A DNA stretch of 64,000 bases from Acanthochromis polyacanthus (taxonomy: Eukaryota; Chordata; Actinopteri; Pomacentridae). The position numbers and the translations under genes were made by a program. Position 1 is the first letter of the stretch; every line of letters begins with the position of its first letter. This document shows positions 48,719 through 60,725 of this stretch, one piece after another. The notes below the pieces were generated by a model that was not told the DNA's origin, ran no database searches, and saw only the letters and a program-made list of their open reading frames with translations. The stretch lies in the NCBI RefSeq assembly GCF_021347895.1, contig NC_067123.1:37001571-37065570 (forward strand), written 5' to 3'.

Positions 48719-49790
48719 CAGTCATGGAAACAATGATGAGACCACCCTTATTTTCATCAATTTCTTCTTCATTTTAATGCCTTTTACCACTAAAGGTGTA
48801 TTACCTGAAGAATACAATAAACACGTTAAAAAATGCAGCTGATTCCATCATACTTTATGTCCTATCTGACATGCTTCAGCTTCATTGTATTCCAGGGTAT
48901 CTAAGAGGACATTTCATGTCATCAGCAGCACAGAACATGTAAAGGTCTAGAGTGGTTTCCTGCTGACATTCAAGCCGTAGCACAACTTACAAGTTGTCAG
49001 CTCTCACATAATGCCAAAAACTAAAGAATTATGTGAAGCCACAAAGACAGCCATCTTGGCACTGCTGGAATTTGGCATGAGTAAGAGAAAAAAACAAAGA
49101 TCTCCAAGATAGCCATTCATTACACCAAGAAATAACAAGCCCAACATGGTTCTATCAAACTGCTAGCTGGTCAGGAAACGTCTTTCTACCACCAGATGAC
49201 CGTCACTCATCCATTCCTGTGTCAGGAATCGTCCTCAGACCTCCAGGGACCTTAAAATTGAGTGAACGCTGTGGAGAAATGGGACTTCTTGTGCAAGGAC
49301 AGTTAGAAAGCGACTTGTTGAAGCTGGTCTGAAGTCACACAGGGCAGGAAGAAGCTCTTCAAAGAAAGGCAGAGGAAAGCCTGGTTACTCTTTGCTGGGA
49401 TGACAAGGATTGGACCGTTGATGATTGTTCTAAGATTCTCTTCAGGGATGGATCCAATGTTGAGTTGATGTCCACTCCAGCCAACTTACTGTTTAGGAGG
49501 AAGCCGAGAGAAGCTACAAACCAGACTGTCTGCCCCTACAGTAAAACATGGGGGTGGATCAGTGACGATGAGGTTGTTTCAGTTTGGGCGGAACAGGGCA
49601 AAAGGATTTTTGTTATTCTGAAGAAAACCATGGGAGAAGCCTAGATATTAGCTCTTAAATTAAACTTATATGAGCTAATTTTGTTATCTTTATCTTTGTC
49701 CAAACAAATGTACATTTAGTTGTACAAGGCATTGAAATTAACAACAAATTGAACTTAACAAGAGTGGTCTAATCATTTTTTCCATGAGTG
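48719..49790 (+). mobile_element. decayed Tc1-like transposon
   Basis: The 1072-bp element has long imperfect inverted repeats (about 75 bases: 48719-48795 and 49716-49790). The left end reads CAGTCATGGAAACAATGATG and the right end, inverted, CACTCATGGAAAAAATGATT. TA flanks both ends (48717-48718 and 49791-49792). This end sequence is one I recognise from Tc1 elements widespread in fish. The interior holds transposase remains and is several hundred bases shorter than an intact element. Confidence 0.88.
49011..49613 (+). pseudogene. Tc1 transposase pseudogene
   Basis: The frame opens at the ATG at 49011 with MPKTKELCEATKTAILALLE, fitting the N-terminal helix-turn-helix of Tc1 transposases, but hits a stop within about 35 codons. 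Further on, another frame reads KDWTVDDCSKILFRDGSNVE (about 49409-49468) and then LLFRRKPREA and KTWGWISDDEVVSVW, a degraded match to the first part of the DDE domain; the usual SDES motif is now RDGS. The C-terminal catalytic part is missing before the right inverted repeat. Several stops and frameshifts make it inactive. Confidence 0.75.
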
Positions 49791-49792
49791 TA

Positions 49793-52700
49793 GTTGAAGT
49801 GATTATAAGGATAAGTAAAGCTGCACTACTTGATACTTTATCACTGGATTCATTACTAAATACAACGTGGAACCTTGAGTAAGGAATTAAAGAATTATCT
49901 TCGGACTCGTTTCTGCGGGGCATTTTAGCTTCTTTCTGCTAATCAGTTTGCTGACTTGCAGCTTCAACGTTTGATTCACTCCTACTGATCTCAACATTGT
50001 TAGCTGGTGGAAACATAGTGGAGCTTTTAGCAGCTAAACAACCAGATATTTCCCTCAGGAGTTTAGCGAAGTTAAATGAAAGCGAATTCATCAGGTGAGC
50101 ACAAACACAACTTCAAACGATCGCTGCTGTTGCTCCATATCTGCTCCGTGTGCAAATAAGCAATTTGCCACAACAATTTCTAAGGTGATAATATGTCACT
50201 GTTGTATTTACTGCTTGTTATGTTGCCTCAGGTGGCTTAAAAAAGGAATAGAGGTTTATGCATGTTTGGCAATAACGTTGAATCACGGTGCATTCAAATG
50301 CACAAATCCAATAAGCTAACTTTAATTTAAGCATCAAACTTTCTGTACTCTTAATGTTTTTAATTATGTTCTGCTCAGAATCATGACAAAAACTCACAAA
50401 TTTGTAGAGTAATAGCATAAAGAAATCATTTCAGCTTATCATTAACACGATTCTGCTGAGATTTGATGAATGCTCGGAACTGATTTCTGACTGAACCTAA
50501 TCCTTGCTGCAGAAAAGAGCGGTATAGTCTGTGGAGGCTCAAACAAAAGCTTTGCATGTGCTGTGTGATACAGGTGTGATTGAGCGTGTTGATTTCCTCC
50601 TGCATGATACCTGAACACTCGAGCCGTAACCCTCCTGGCTGAGGCAGTTGGAGGCTGAGTGAGCCTTTGAGGCGCACAGATTCACATCCGACATGGCTGC
50701 CTGAGCCATAAGAACAACTCCATGAATTATGAAAGGGCACAAGCCCATTGCTGGGCCGCTCTGCGAGGGGAAGAGATGGAGGGAGAGATAACTACACATT
50801 GTAGATAGATAGAAAGATAGTGTGGAGCAAAGCAAAGTGGGGGGAAAAAATACAGGAGGAAAGAGATGCGCTAGCACAATAAGAGGGGGAGATGAAGCTT
50901 GCATGTGTAGTGGAGTGAAAGGGTGTTTGTTTTGGAGAGAGGAAGAAAGTGTGTGTGTGCTTATATTTGTGTGGATTTGTGCCTGCCTGTGTATGTCAGT
51001 AAGATCGGCACGGCGTCGGTCCCAAATCCAACCAGCTGCGTGAAGAACTGCTCACTATGCTGTTGGATTTAGGCTCATCACCGGCCCACAAAGGCAACAT
51101 TTTCACACAGACATAACATGCAGCACACAGGCTTTGTTCCAGGCTCTTCAAACAGTTTTCAGTGTGGAGGTGTGACAGCACGCCAGGCGGGGATCTGCTG
51201 CCCACCATTTCCAAACCCCAGCAGAAAACACAGCAGAGACAAAGACGGGGGATTTTTTGTATTTTTTTTTTTTTGCACCAATTATCTAATGTGTGATCTC
51301 GGGGCCTGGCTGCCTGTCATGCACAGCCTCTGGTTTATTCTGTCTTTTAATCTTTCTAGTAATCTTTTTTGCCTCTGCTGAGCCGGTGTCACAGCAGTGA
51401 ACTCCAAGACAAGGCAATTCCATTAGGAGATGGCATTAGGCGGCATTCATTAATGGCCCTGGCCAGATGCTGCGCTGCACATGGAAGGGAGGCGGGGGGG
51501 CGTTTGAATTTGATTTGATTTCTCAAGATAATGTATTGTGCCTCATCACAAAGTTGTTCCAGAAAGGGGGCTTTCCATATTCAGAGGGAGATATTGTGGC
51601 TATTGAGAGAGCAGGTGGATTTCGTTGAGTGTCTTTGTGTGGTCTAACAATCCCCCTCCACCCTCATCCTCCCTCACTCTGTTCCAGGTCTATCTGTGTG
51701 AAGCCTATCTGAGCCTGCTCAGTATTCAAGGCTCCGTCCACTCGAATCTTCTCTCCATCTATTGGAAGTGTCTAAACAGAAAACGGCACCAACATGTAGC
51801 ATTTCAGCCTGCTGCTCCCAGTGCTCCCAGTCTCCCTCTCCTGTCACCGTCTGCACGCGTTTCCGAGCAGCAGCAGCTGTGGTGTTAGAAAATTGTCCTG
51901 GAGAAGTAAACACGCTGAGAGATGCGCTGCCTCTCCCAGGATGCCGCGAATTCAGAATGCACCTTTTTCTGTATGTCCTCGGTTACATAAGCAGCCCATA
52001 TGCAACGGCAACCTTCACAAGCCGTGGCCTTGGGAGATGTGGAGTGACGGTGGGGAGGAGAAGAAAACACAAAAGTCACAGAGATGGAAGAAAGAAGAGG
52101 GGGGAGGGAAGGAATAAAGAACAATCGAAAGAGAGGAAGTGTGCAGGTGAGGAGACGGAGAGGAACGGAGGGGAGTGAGAAAGAAAACGTTTGCTGCAGC
52201 CAGTCAATTATTCAGCAGAGAAAGGTCTGTCGTACCTTGGGAGCTGCTTTGAGCACGCCTGCCTGGCATCACCTGCTAATGGGCCACAGATTGACATGCT
52301 ACCTGAGCAGACTCTCCCTCGTCCTCGCCCCCCCCCCCCATAGTAGCTCTCTCTCCTCCTACACGGCCTCTTATCAGTGCTCTCTGGTGGAACGTGTAAA
52401 TAATTACTCCATGACCACTCCGCTGTGCGAGCTGGAGGGTTGTTTGCACAAAGAAAAGAGGATATATTTTAAAAGGGTGATGGGTTATTTTAAGAAAGCT
52501 GGTGAATTATTTATGGCGGACCGCTAGGAAGTGTTTGTGCATTTGTGGTTCTGTAGGTTTGGTGTATTTGGGGGATATCACAAACTGGAGTAAAATAACT
52601 TAAGGGTGCTTATCTGCAAAAGTTGATTGTGTTTAAGCTCAGTGATCAGGGTGTGGGTTCATATCGCTTTGAGGTTTCTTTCATAGTGTTAAAAGTGTGT

Positions 52701-54248
52701 GTGCTTGTGTGCTTCTGGTGGTCTTTTGGGGGGCTGCGTACCTACATGAAACCCTGCAGTTGCCATGGCTCGGAGATAAAAGAGCAGATTATTCTGCTTG
52801 GCATCCATTAGGGTTGGCGCTGGCTGAATATCGTCCAGTCTAAATCTGACCCAGAACTACTTTCCTTCATCTTTCTTTCTTCCTTTCCACCTCTTCCCCC
52901 TCTCCCGCTTTCTTTCTCTTTGTTCTCTTTCCTCTCTTTTGTGCCGGCTGAGGGAGGGATATGTGTGGCAGCCCAGAGTAGGAGCTTAAAGACTGAGGTT
53001 TTTGAAAATGAACACCCTACTGTGGTCGACTTCCTGCGAGAGCAGCCGAGCCCCTCGCACACTGAACTTCAAAGCTTCCATACTGCACTTTATAAAGATA
53101 ATGTAAGTGGCACTGTTGCCTCGTGAGCCTTTATCTCCATTTCGTTGTGGTCATGATGCCTAATCTGCTGTAGGTTTTCTTTAAATGCGTGACGTGTGCG
53201 TGTAAACCCTCTCGGTCTTTCTCTCTCCAGTGTGGCCTCTTTGCTTTCAGTGGCCAGACAGTTGGAGATTGGCAAGATAAGCACTTAGTTTTTGGACGTG
53301 GCCACGTGGCCTCGCGGGAGCTGCCTGGCACCCTCGCTGAGGGTGTGGACTGTGGAGAATTCATCTTGATGAGAGCTTCTATTGTGTGTCACAGCTCCTT
53401 CGCTATCTCACGTTCTGTCTCTCTGGATGAATCTTTGTCTCTTTCAGGTCAACACCTTTTATATTTGGGTGGCAGCATACGGAAGGAAAGAAAATAGCCT
53501 TGAAACTGGCCACTTTTCACACTTAATATGTTGGTTTTATAACAGAAGACGTCCACATTGGGGCTTGAATGCTGCAATGTCCTGACACCTCTGCTTGGAA
53601 ATCTCAAGCGGTCTCTCTCTGGACTGGTGTGGTGCAGAAATGAATGAATTCCAGAGGAAAGGAAAATGATTGTGGATGTTGATTGTCATTTCAACAGCCC
53701 CAAGAATATGTGAGTCAGTCGTTTTTCTCTACATGTTAGACGTATTCTGTCATTTCTATCACTTTTTCTTATTTTTGTACAATTTTATCACCTAATTTGC
53801 AGGTCAGACAGTCCATTAGGTGAATGTAGTGAGAAAATATATAGCAGAACAGCAAAATACAGAATATATCATTGAAAGACAAATATGTCTTGTTTTTAAA
53901 AGAAATTCAGAAGAAGTGGCCTTGATTCATTTTTTTGCGATTAGTTAGCATTTTGTCAGTGTGATTGATTTAGTTTTAGACATGTTTTTGAAAGGACGCA
54001 ATCATAAAATCATCATACATTCCAGCGTTCAGGCTCACAATCGGCTCCTCGTTTTTTGGCCACCAAGTAGTCGTCTCTCCTGTCAGGCAGCATGCCACCA
54101 GCCGTTTCAATTTTCTATTTGAAAAGCAGCAAACGGGTCGGTTCATCTTCTCCTTCCTGTATTCGTCCTCTGCTAAATTAATCAGAGCTGTTGCCAGTGT
54201 CGTGTTTTTAGATCTGTGGATGCATCTGTTTAGTGCACCACCTCCTAA
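49793..54248. other. intron sequence, no exon supported
   Basis: About 49920-50110 resembles a common fish repeat (GCAGCTAAACAACCAGATAT), otherwise unassigned. A purine-rich tract runs 52040-52180 and a C run lies at 52328-52339. Frames at 51625-52527 and 52920-53497 have acceptor-like CTTTCTCTCTCCAG and CTTTCAG motifs nearby, but no domain and no clear coding bias, so no exon is called. Confidence 0.45.
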
Positions 54249-55195
54249 ACCGTCTAAACTCCACGTAGTTTCTGGATATTTTTTGCTCCTGTTACGTTTT
54301 TACTCATGTTTCACTGTAATATTCAGTTTGATCTGTCTGTCTTTGTATCTATGCGTCTCACCGTAACCGAAGCAACCAGTAGCTCTGAAACAATGACATG
54401 GTCTACAAGGGGGGAAAAACCTACTAGATGTAATTTGACCGATACCCATCACGTTTTTACTCACTGTTGACTCATTTTTAAAGACTTGCACCTCTATAGA
54501 AACAACACAACCATGATTAGAAGTAGAGGGAACTCAGAAAGGTCTTTCATGCAGTATAAAAATGCTAGAATACCGTAAATCACAACAAAGAAAAACCAAA
54601 GCAGGATTCATTTCAGTCACAAAAATGAAGAAACAAACAACTGGAATCAACATGAACAACATTTTTTAGTGCTGAAAGCTGTTACCAACACTAAAAATAT
54701 GGATATTTTCCAACTCACATTTGTAATTTGTTTCCATTAGTGCTGTCAAACAATTACAATTTTTAATCAGATTAATCACAGAGTTGCTGTCAATTAATTT
54801 GGATTAATCCAGATTAAATATCACTCATTTTTATTCTACAATAATTGCTTCTCTGTCTCTGAAAAGACCCTAAAGGTTTGTCACATCACTGTAGGTCACA
54901 TCTCAGTCAATGGTGCACCATTTTTCAGTCTTTCACAGAATGTTTCTTGTGCAAATAGAGAGTAAGACTAGTTTGATGAACTATCACAGCTGTAAGCTTA
55001 GATTTAGATCCCTTTCCTACATGAATGGCATGTCACAGATGAGTAGATAAAGGACTGTTGGAAAGTAGAAAATATGACAATTCTTTCTAGTTTTAAACTG
55101 TGAAGCTCTGACGAATGGTGTCATTTTGGCAATTTTTAAAATGATCAAAAAGGTCCTTTTCAAACCTGATCCAGCAGCTTGTAAAGTTCAAAGGG
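54249..55195 (+). mobile_element. TTAA-type element, family A copy 5
   Basis: This is the longest copy at about 947 bp. The right end is clean: GTTCAAAGGG followed by TTAA (55196-55199), the complement of a CCCTTTGAAC terminus. The left end is degraded (ACCGTCTAAACTCC at 54249). Interior blocks shared with other copies include TTTTTGCTCCTGTTACGTTT, CTATAGAAACAACACAACCA, GAAGTAGAGGGAACTCAGAA and CATGTCACAGATGAGTAGAT. It has no coding capacity. Confidence 0.72.
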
Positions 55196-55271
55196 TTAAA
55201 AGACTCCAAACTGTTTGCATCCAAGGCTACATTTAGTGATGAGTCATGTTTAGAGGATGCTAAACTCCTAC

Positions 55272-55431
55272 CTGCACATGAAGCGTACGCAAACGTAGTC
55301 GTTATTCACAGGTTCGGTACAGTTCGTGATGTCCATGTGTGACTGTGGGAGCACTTGCAGGAGCACAAGCCTCACTAGACGAAGCCAGGAGGACAGGGAG
55401 ATGTGCTTTTTCACCATCTGACGACACCGTT
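55272..55431 (-). other. candidate internal exon, unidentified
   Basis: On the minus strand a 160-base open stretch is bounded by a good acceptor (TCTGCTTCTGCTTTGCAG, then AACGG) and a good donor (CATGTGCAG|GTAGGAG). It would encode about 53 residues starting with a basic stretch (RCRQMVKKHI), then an aliphatic stretch (WLRLVRLVLLQVL), and ending with an N-glycosylation sequon and three cysteines (NCTEPVNNDYVCVRFMCR). I do not recognise the protein. No partner exons were found on the same strand nearby, and it lies opposite to the ephrin gene, so chance cannot be excluded. Codon use is plausible but the stretch is too short to judge. Confidence 0.25.
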
Positions 55432-58400
55432 CTGCAAAGCAGAAGCAGATAAATAGTGAACGAGAGGCCGGGAGGGGGGGTCGGGTGTGAGACGGCGAGA
55501 GAGCAGCGAGCTCACAGAGAGAGCAGATGTGGGCGATCAAGCCTTTAATAGTGAGGTACAATTAGAGCCTCACCTTGAGAGAGATGGACCCTTGTTATCG
55601 CGGCGTGTCGCAGGATATAATCACACCGAGAATTCAGCGGGATGGATTACTTCTCAATGCTGCCTGTGACTGCGGGCCGGCATCCGCTTGTGTGATACCT
55701 TTGAAGGTTTTCTATCATCAGGAGAGGAAGGAATCCCATCGTCTTTCTCCATTTTGCTGCTTCTCTCTGTGCAGTTGTTCCATTTTGCGATTAAAATTTC
55801 ATGAGCAGATTTTTGGACCAAACAAACACTATACCACTGATATTGTAGCCACTTGAAATCCCAGTTAAACTCAACTCTAGTCATTAGCATTGGGGAGTTT
55901 AATTGCTGGATTTGAGTGGTCGCTAAAGTGTGAGGCCGTATTGCTGCCAGTGTGAGCTGCCACACCAATGCAAAGCCCAGGGGCCAATTACAGCCAGAAA
56001 AAAATGTTCCCGAGTGGCGCTTGGAAACATTACGCTGTAATAAAAGCTAAGAAAAGATGCCTCTACTTGCTTCTGTTTCATTTATTTTATTCAGAGTCTA
56101 GCTGGATGAGAGCCGCAGTTTAATATTCAACTGTGTCATCCATATTTCTGTTTGATATTTAAACTTCCTCAGTGGATGGCTAGAAAGTAAAGAGCAGCTT
56201 AAGCCACATAGATTAATCAATGAAATGTATGCCTGTTCATATTTCCTCAGAACGAGCTGGCAGCAACCCATAATGCTTTGCAAGTGATTTAATCAGAGGT
56301 TGGAGCGGGTGAAAATGGCATTATTATGTTGATCATGATCAGTTTTGTTCCCCTCTGTGCTACAATTCAAACAAGTATGCCCAGCGAGCCAACAAGCAAA
56401 CACCGAATGGCCTTTGCTTCAGGCCGGAGTCCACCAGTCTTTTAGCTCGTGTCTGTTGGCGTGCACACCTAAAGTATAATTAGAAGGGTGACTTTCAATT
56501 TTAATATTATTTTAATTGAGCTATTTTTTGAGGCCTGAAGTGGTAAAATTATGCAGGAGACAAAATGAAATGCAGGTTTGAGCATGCATTAATGCTCAAA
56601 CACCTTTTTGTGCATCCTCAGTCGAAACAGAAGAAATAATTTGTCAGTTAGGTGTTAAATAAATTTATCAAGCACTAATACCAAACATTTGCTGCTTCCA
56701 GCATGTGAAATGTGAGGATTTGTTCCTTTTCTGTCTTTCTCTGTGTTAATTTGAATATTTGGGGGTTTTTGGGCAAAGCTAGCAATTTGTAGACTGTCCC
56801 ATAGGGATTATGGGTTTCTCGCCGTTTTCTGATTATTTGTAGACTACAGGATTCATTACTCTTTCTCAAAAAATATCAGAGAGAAGCATTTGTGCCAGAC
56901 ATATTGCATTTTGTTTTCTAAATTGCTCTTATGTTTGGCATCATGTGAGATCTTTGGAGGATTCTAGAGACGGAATAGAAACCTTTTAGTGTCTCAACTC
57001 ATTTCCTCCGCTAGATGGATCATGTTCATTTTGTCGTTTCTTTCTTTAGAACAGCATTACTTTTAAACCAACAGCTAAGGAAAAGATGTTTTTATTACCT
57101 TGGCCGTCCAATTGTGTGCAAACAATTGGACGACTCACAAGAACACAAAAAGACAAAGCCGAACAAGAAAACTTAAAATCAGCCGCCATGGACCACTGTA
57201 AAAGAAACAACCACGTTATGGACTGGGATAAGCAGAGGATGTTGACATCTGAGGCTATCAAATAGACCGCAGACGTGGTTGAAACATGTCAACAATGTAG
57301 AACAGTTAAGCCCAGGATGTAGCAACGGTGTCCCCTCAAAATAACATCGCAAAAAACTTGGAAAAACTCGACATTTTCAGCGTAGTTAGTTGCTCGTCAG
57401 ACTAGTTTGGACTAAAACCAGGTTTCTGCCGGAGTATTCTTCTCATAACTGCTTCTGCCTTTGCTAAACTGGCTAATACTTCACATTTCCTCAAGCTTTC
57501 TCCACTCACTTAGCAAAAGGGACATCTGGAGCAAGACTTGGCTTGAGTCAATGTGGCCTCAAGTCAAGGAGCGCAAGATTTTGATACAGGAGGTGGTATC
57601 TTGATGTTTTTCCTCAAACATCCTTTTATTTTGCTTGCTGAAGTTGCCTCTAGGTCACAGTGCCATGCCCTTCTCGTTAAGCATTTGATTTTAATGGAAC
57701 AGTGATTCAAAATAGTTGAAAGAAAGAGCCAAGACACTGGACAGCTGAACTTCCAGGCTGGATCAGCGAGCAGAGGGACCATCATTTAACTTACCTCAAA
57801 GATCCATTTCTCAGCCCCTGTGCTGGCAACAGTCAGCTCCACTGTTTGTGTTCTTTAGCTGATGCTGCACCGTGACCCGGGTCTCACTTAGAGGGGAAAG
57901 CAAATAGATTTCACTTACAGGAGATCAATAAAATATCACTTTAAAGCTGAAATCTATAGCTTTCTGCGTGGTCAAACTACACCGGCGCTGTCTTGAGTAT
58001 TATGAAGCTGTTTCACCTCATTGTTGTCGACGTTGAGTGGAAATGTCACGACCGGGCAACATCAACACAAACGTATTAATTACCCAAATGATTAATTCAT
58101 TTGAAAGCTTTGGCATTTCAGCGTTTCTCAGCAGCACAGTGGAGAGCTAACACTTTATGATGGATTGTGGATATAATGAGCGATTCATTGGGAAAACATC
58201 ACATTCGGGTTGAAGCTGGGTTAGAGTAGAAGAAAGCTTTAAGAAGCAGCAGACGACATGCTGCGTCCACGCTGAGGTCAGTCAACAAGCAGAAAGGCTG
58301 ACGTGTGATTGGTTGGAATCAATAAGCTGCTGTTAAGGTGATTGGTTTGAAAAGGTAATTTCTGTCAAGGTGTCCTTGAGCGAGACTTGTAATTACTTAG

Positions 58401-58855
58401 CACAACTATATAGTGCTGTAAGTGGGGTCAACACCTGTACACCGAGCCTTCATAGATCCTCAGTGTGAATGTTAAACATGTATCGCTTCACAGCATAAAA
58501 CTTTCCAAAGACGAGGAAAGAAAAGTCGCAGAGCTTTTTTTTTTTTTTCAGAATAAAGCAAGCAAAGAAGGTGGGAGACTGGGGAATAACTGCAGGGAGG
58601 TTTGTAGAGGAATGGGTAAATATGAAAAGGTAATGTTGCTCAATTTCCCCAACACCAGGAGTGGACAGAAGGAGACCTGGAGGATGACTCCCTGCGGTCT
58701 CATAGCAGTAGAGGAGAGTTGCAGTGTCTGCCTCTTCCCTCCGACTGGCTCAGCACTTGTTTCTCCCGCAATCCTCCATTTTGGATCGAAACATTGTAAA
58801 CTGGGCCGTTAATTGCGGCTTTAACTCAATCAGTGACAACTCACAGGAGATGTAG

Positions 58856-58860
<5 letters not shown>

Positions 58861-58897
<37 letters not shown>
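58861..58897. repeat. (GT)n microsatellite
   Basis: About 18 perfect GT units. Confidence 0.95.
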
Positions 58898-58901
<4 letters not shown>

Positions 58902-59940
58902 GACGGTTGTCGGTGTCATTTGCACGAGTAATGAGTTTTGGTGCTGAGGTACAGAGAAAAAACAGCAGAGTCTAGCTCGTGTCTGCCGGGGGACTCGATC
59001 GGACGAGTCCTGTTGGTGGTAAACAGACGATCGGTGGATGGCGTTTTAAGTCACGCCGTTTCGTGCATCGGTAGTTTATCCTCCGACAAAGCCGACGCTG
59101 ATTACCCTGGAGAGTGTGTGTTTAAGGTCATCAATGACGCTGACCTCATCTTTACTGAGGGAAGCTTTACAAACACAGACTTTCACCACAGAGGTCCACA
59201 GCGAGTGCAGGATTGTGCATAATTATTTCACCAAAAAAAAAAGTTTCCATTCACTAATTTTTCATGGCAGCCATATTGGAAACCAATAATGACGAATGAA
59301 GCAGACACCTGTGTTACTGCTAATGAGATATAGATTACTTACCGTTAGTGAGAAGAATCTGGGCATCTCTGCAAAAATCCTCTCTTTAACCTTCCTGTTG
59401 TCCTCATATACGGGCACCAAAAAATATTGTTTCCTTGTCTGAAAAAAATCCAAAAATTCACCAAAAAAATTCCCCAAATTTCTGAAAATTTGCAAAACTT
59501 TGAGAAAGAAAATTAAAATAATTCCTCATTCCTTAAAAGTTTTTTTAAGTTTTATTTTTTAAAAATCCCTCAAATGTGGCAAGAAAATTCTTGCAATTTT
59601 TTTAAATGAGTAAAAATCTTACAAAAAAATCCTAAAAATATCTAAAATGATTACATACGTATTAGTAACACTTCTGATATTTTCTTTAAGAACATTCACA
59701 AAAAAAAATCAACCAAAATCCAGTGAATTTTGCTGGGTTTTGGTTGATTGTTTTTTTTTTTTGTAAATGTTCTTTAGAAACTTTTTTTAACATTTCTTTT
59801 TTTCCACCAAAAATGATTCAAAGAAAATGTGGACATCAGAAGTTTCACTGTGAATGTTTTTTTTTTTTTTTTTACCCCCACATTTTCAAACTTTAAAGGG
59901 GAACTTCGGTTTTTTTCAACCTGGGGTCTGTTTTCATATG

Positions 59941-60183
59941 TCATTTAATACATGTGAGTGATGGAGAAATGAATTTTTGACAGAGATGAGTGGAGCGATT
60001 TTGCGTCGGATTACCGAAGTTTTTACGTCGAAGTGCATCAACTGGAGTTTCAGGGTCCATTTGTAAAACGTTTAGCCACAACTTTAGCGTTTCCTTCTCC
60101 GGGTACGGTAGTCTGTGAAAGTTGCGTGAATGGTAGCGCACCATTCTGTTGCCACAACTCGGAAATGCGCACTGACGACCCAT
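59941..60183 (-). pseudogene. truncated THAP-domain fragment of a transposase
   Basis: The 80-codon frame begins MGRQCAFPSCGNRM, with the first zinc-ligand cysteines in CxxxxC spacing. Next come FHRLPYP, the tryptophan in KLWLNVLQMD, and DALRRKN, in the order of a THAP (C2CH zinc finger) DNA-binding domain. The distal C-x2-H ligand pair is missing: after about residue 55 the frame runs into the terminal repeat (THLCQKFISPSL). The fragment is about half of a roughly 90-residue THAP domain with no catalytic region, so it should not fold as a normal finger. It identifies the parent transposase family. Confidence 0.75.
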
Positions 60184-60529
60184 TAGTTTTACCAGGTTTA
60201 AATAAAACTAACTGTTCTGTAATCCGACACAAAATCGCTCCACTCGTCTCTCTTCACATGGGGCAAACAGCTGTTTCCCCCACCGGTGTTTTGACGCAAG
60301 CTATCGCGTGATTTCGGAACAAAATTTGTTGTCTAGCGTCCCGAGATTTGGATACAGACCACAACAAATAGCGATCGCCAAGTAATGTGGAGGTTTTCGT
60401 TCACTTCTCATCTCTAGTATGTTGTGGGACACTCATTGAGACTATCTGAGCCGGTCAGTGTGGGGGAAAAAAAACACGTTAGGGCGGACTTTGACGCGGG
60501 GGGGGGGGGCAAGTTGTCCCATACTTTTC

Positions 60530-60577
60530 GCTAGCTGAGCTGCTAGCTGAGCTGCTAGCTGAGCTGCTAAGCTGCCT
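60530..60577. repeat. 12-bp minisatellite inside the Kolobok-like element
   Basis: Three perfect GCTAGCTGAGCT units are followed by a partial GCTAAGCTGCC. The array lies near the right inverted repeat, just after a G run (60499-60509). Confidence 0.85.
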
Positions 60578-60725
60578 GCCTGGCTAAATACTGGAGCTAT
60601 GTCTAAAATTCATTTCTCTATCACTCACATGTATTAAATGACAAATGAAAACAGACCCCAGGTTGAAAAAAAACGAAGTTCCCCTTTAAGACGGGTCAAT
60701 TTTGACCCGCAGAATGACACGAGGG

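Larger units (their letters stand above)
55200..59389. other. intron sequence with a candidate minus-strand exon and a CpG-rich frame
   Basis: Besides the candidate exon at 55272-55431, this holds a GT microsatellite (58861-58897) and a CpG-rich open stretch at about 58960-59220 with no recognised product. The rest is ordinary AT-rich DNA. Confidence 0.45.
59897..60685 (-). mobile_element. Kolobok-like non-autonomous transposon (nested)
   Basis: The 789-bp element has inverted repeats of about 85 bases with few mismatches, starting AGGGGAACTTCGGTTTTTTT and continuing through CAACCTGGGGTCTGTTTTCA and TTTAATACATGTGAGTGAT. TTAA lies on both sides (59893-59896 and 60686-60689) and is the duplicated target. 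It carries the start of a THAP domain on the minus strand. TTAA duplication with a THAP protein is the signature of the Kolobok superfamily; piggyBac also uses TTAA but has no THAP domain. The high identity of the termini suggests a fairly recent insertion. Confidence 0.8.
59390..60725 (-). mobile_element. TTAA-type MITE, family B copy 3, carrying a nested element
   Basis: This is inverted relative to the copies at 14.8 and 32.7 kb. It starts after TTAA (59386-59389) with CCTTCCTGTTGTCCTC and ends near 60725 with GAATGACACGAGGG, where the second TTAA has decayed. It keeps the internal palindrome (TCAACCAAAATCCA...TGGGTTTTGGTTGA, near 59710-59750). Close to the end it has GGGTCAATTTTGACCC, a palindrome only half kept in the other copies. 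A 789-bp element has inserted at 59897-60685; without it the copy is about 540 bp, the family length. Confidence 0.88.

Noticed and set aside
53189..53497. Possible exon after a CTTTCTCTCTCCAG acceptor-like motif
   Set aside because: No protein similarity recognised, no matching donor with a consistent frame, and such motifs are frequent in pyrimidine-rich introns.
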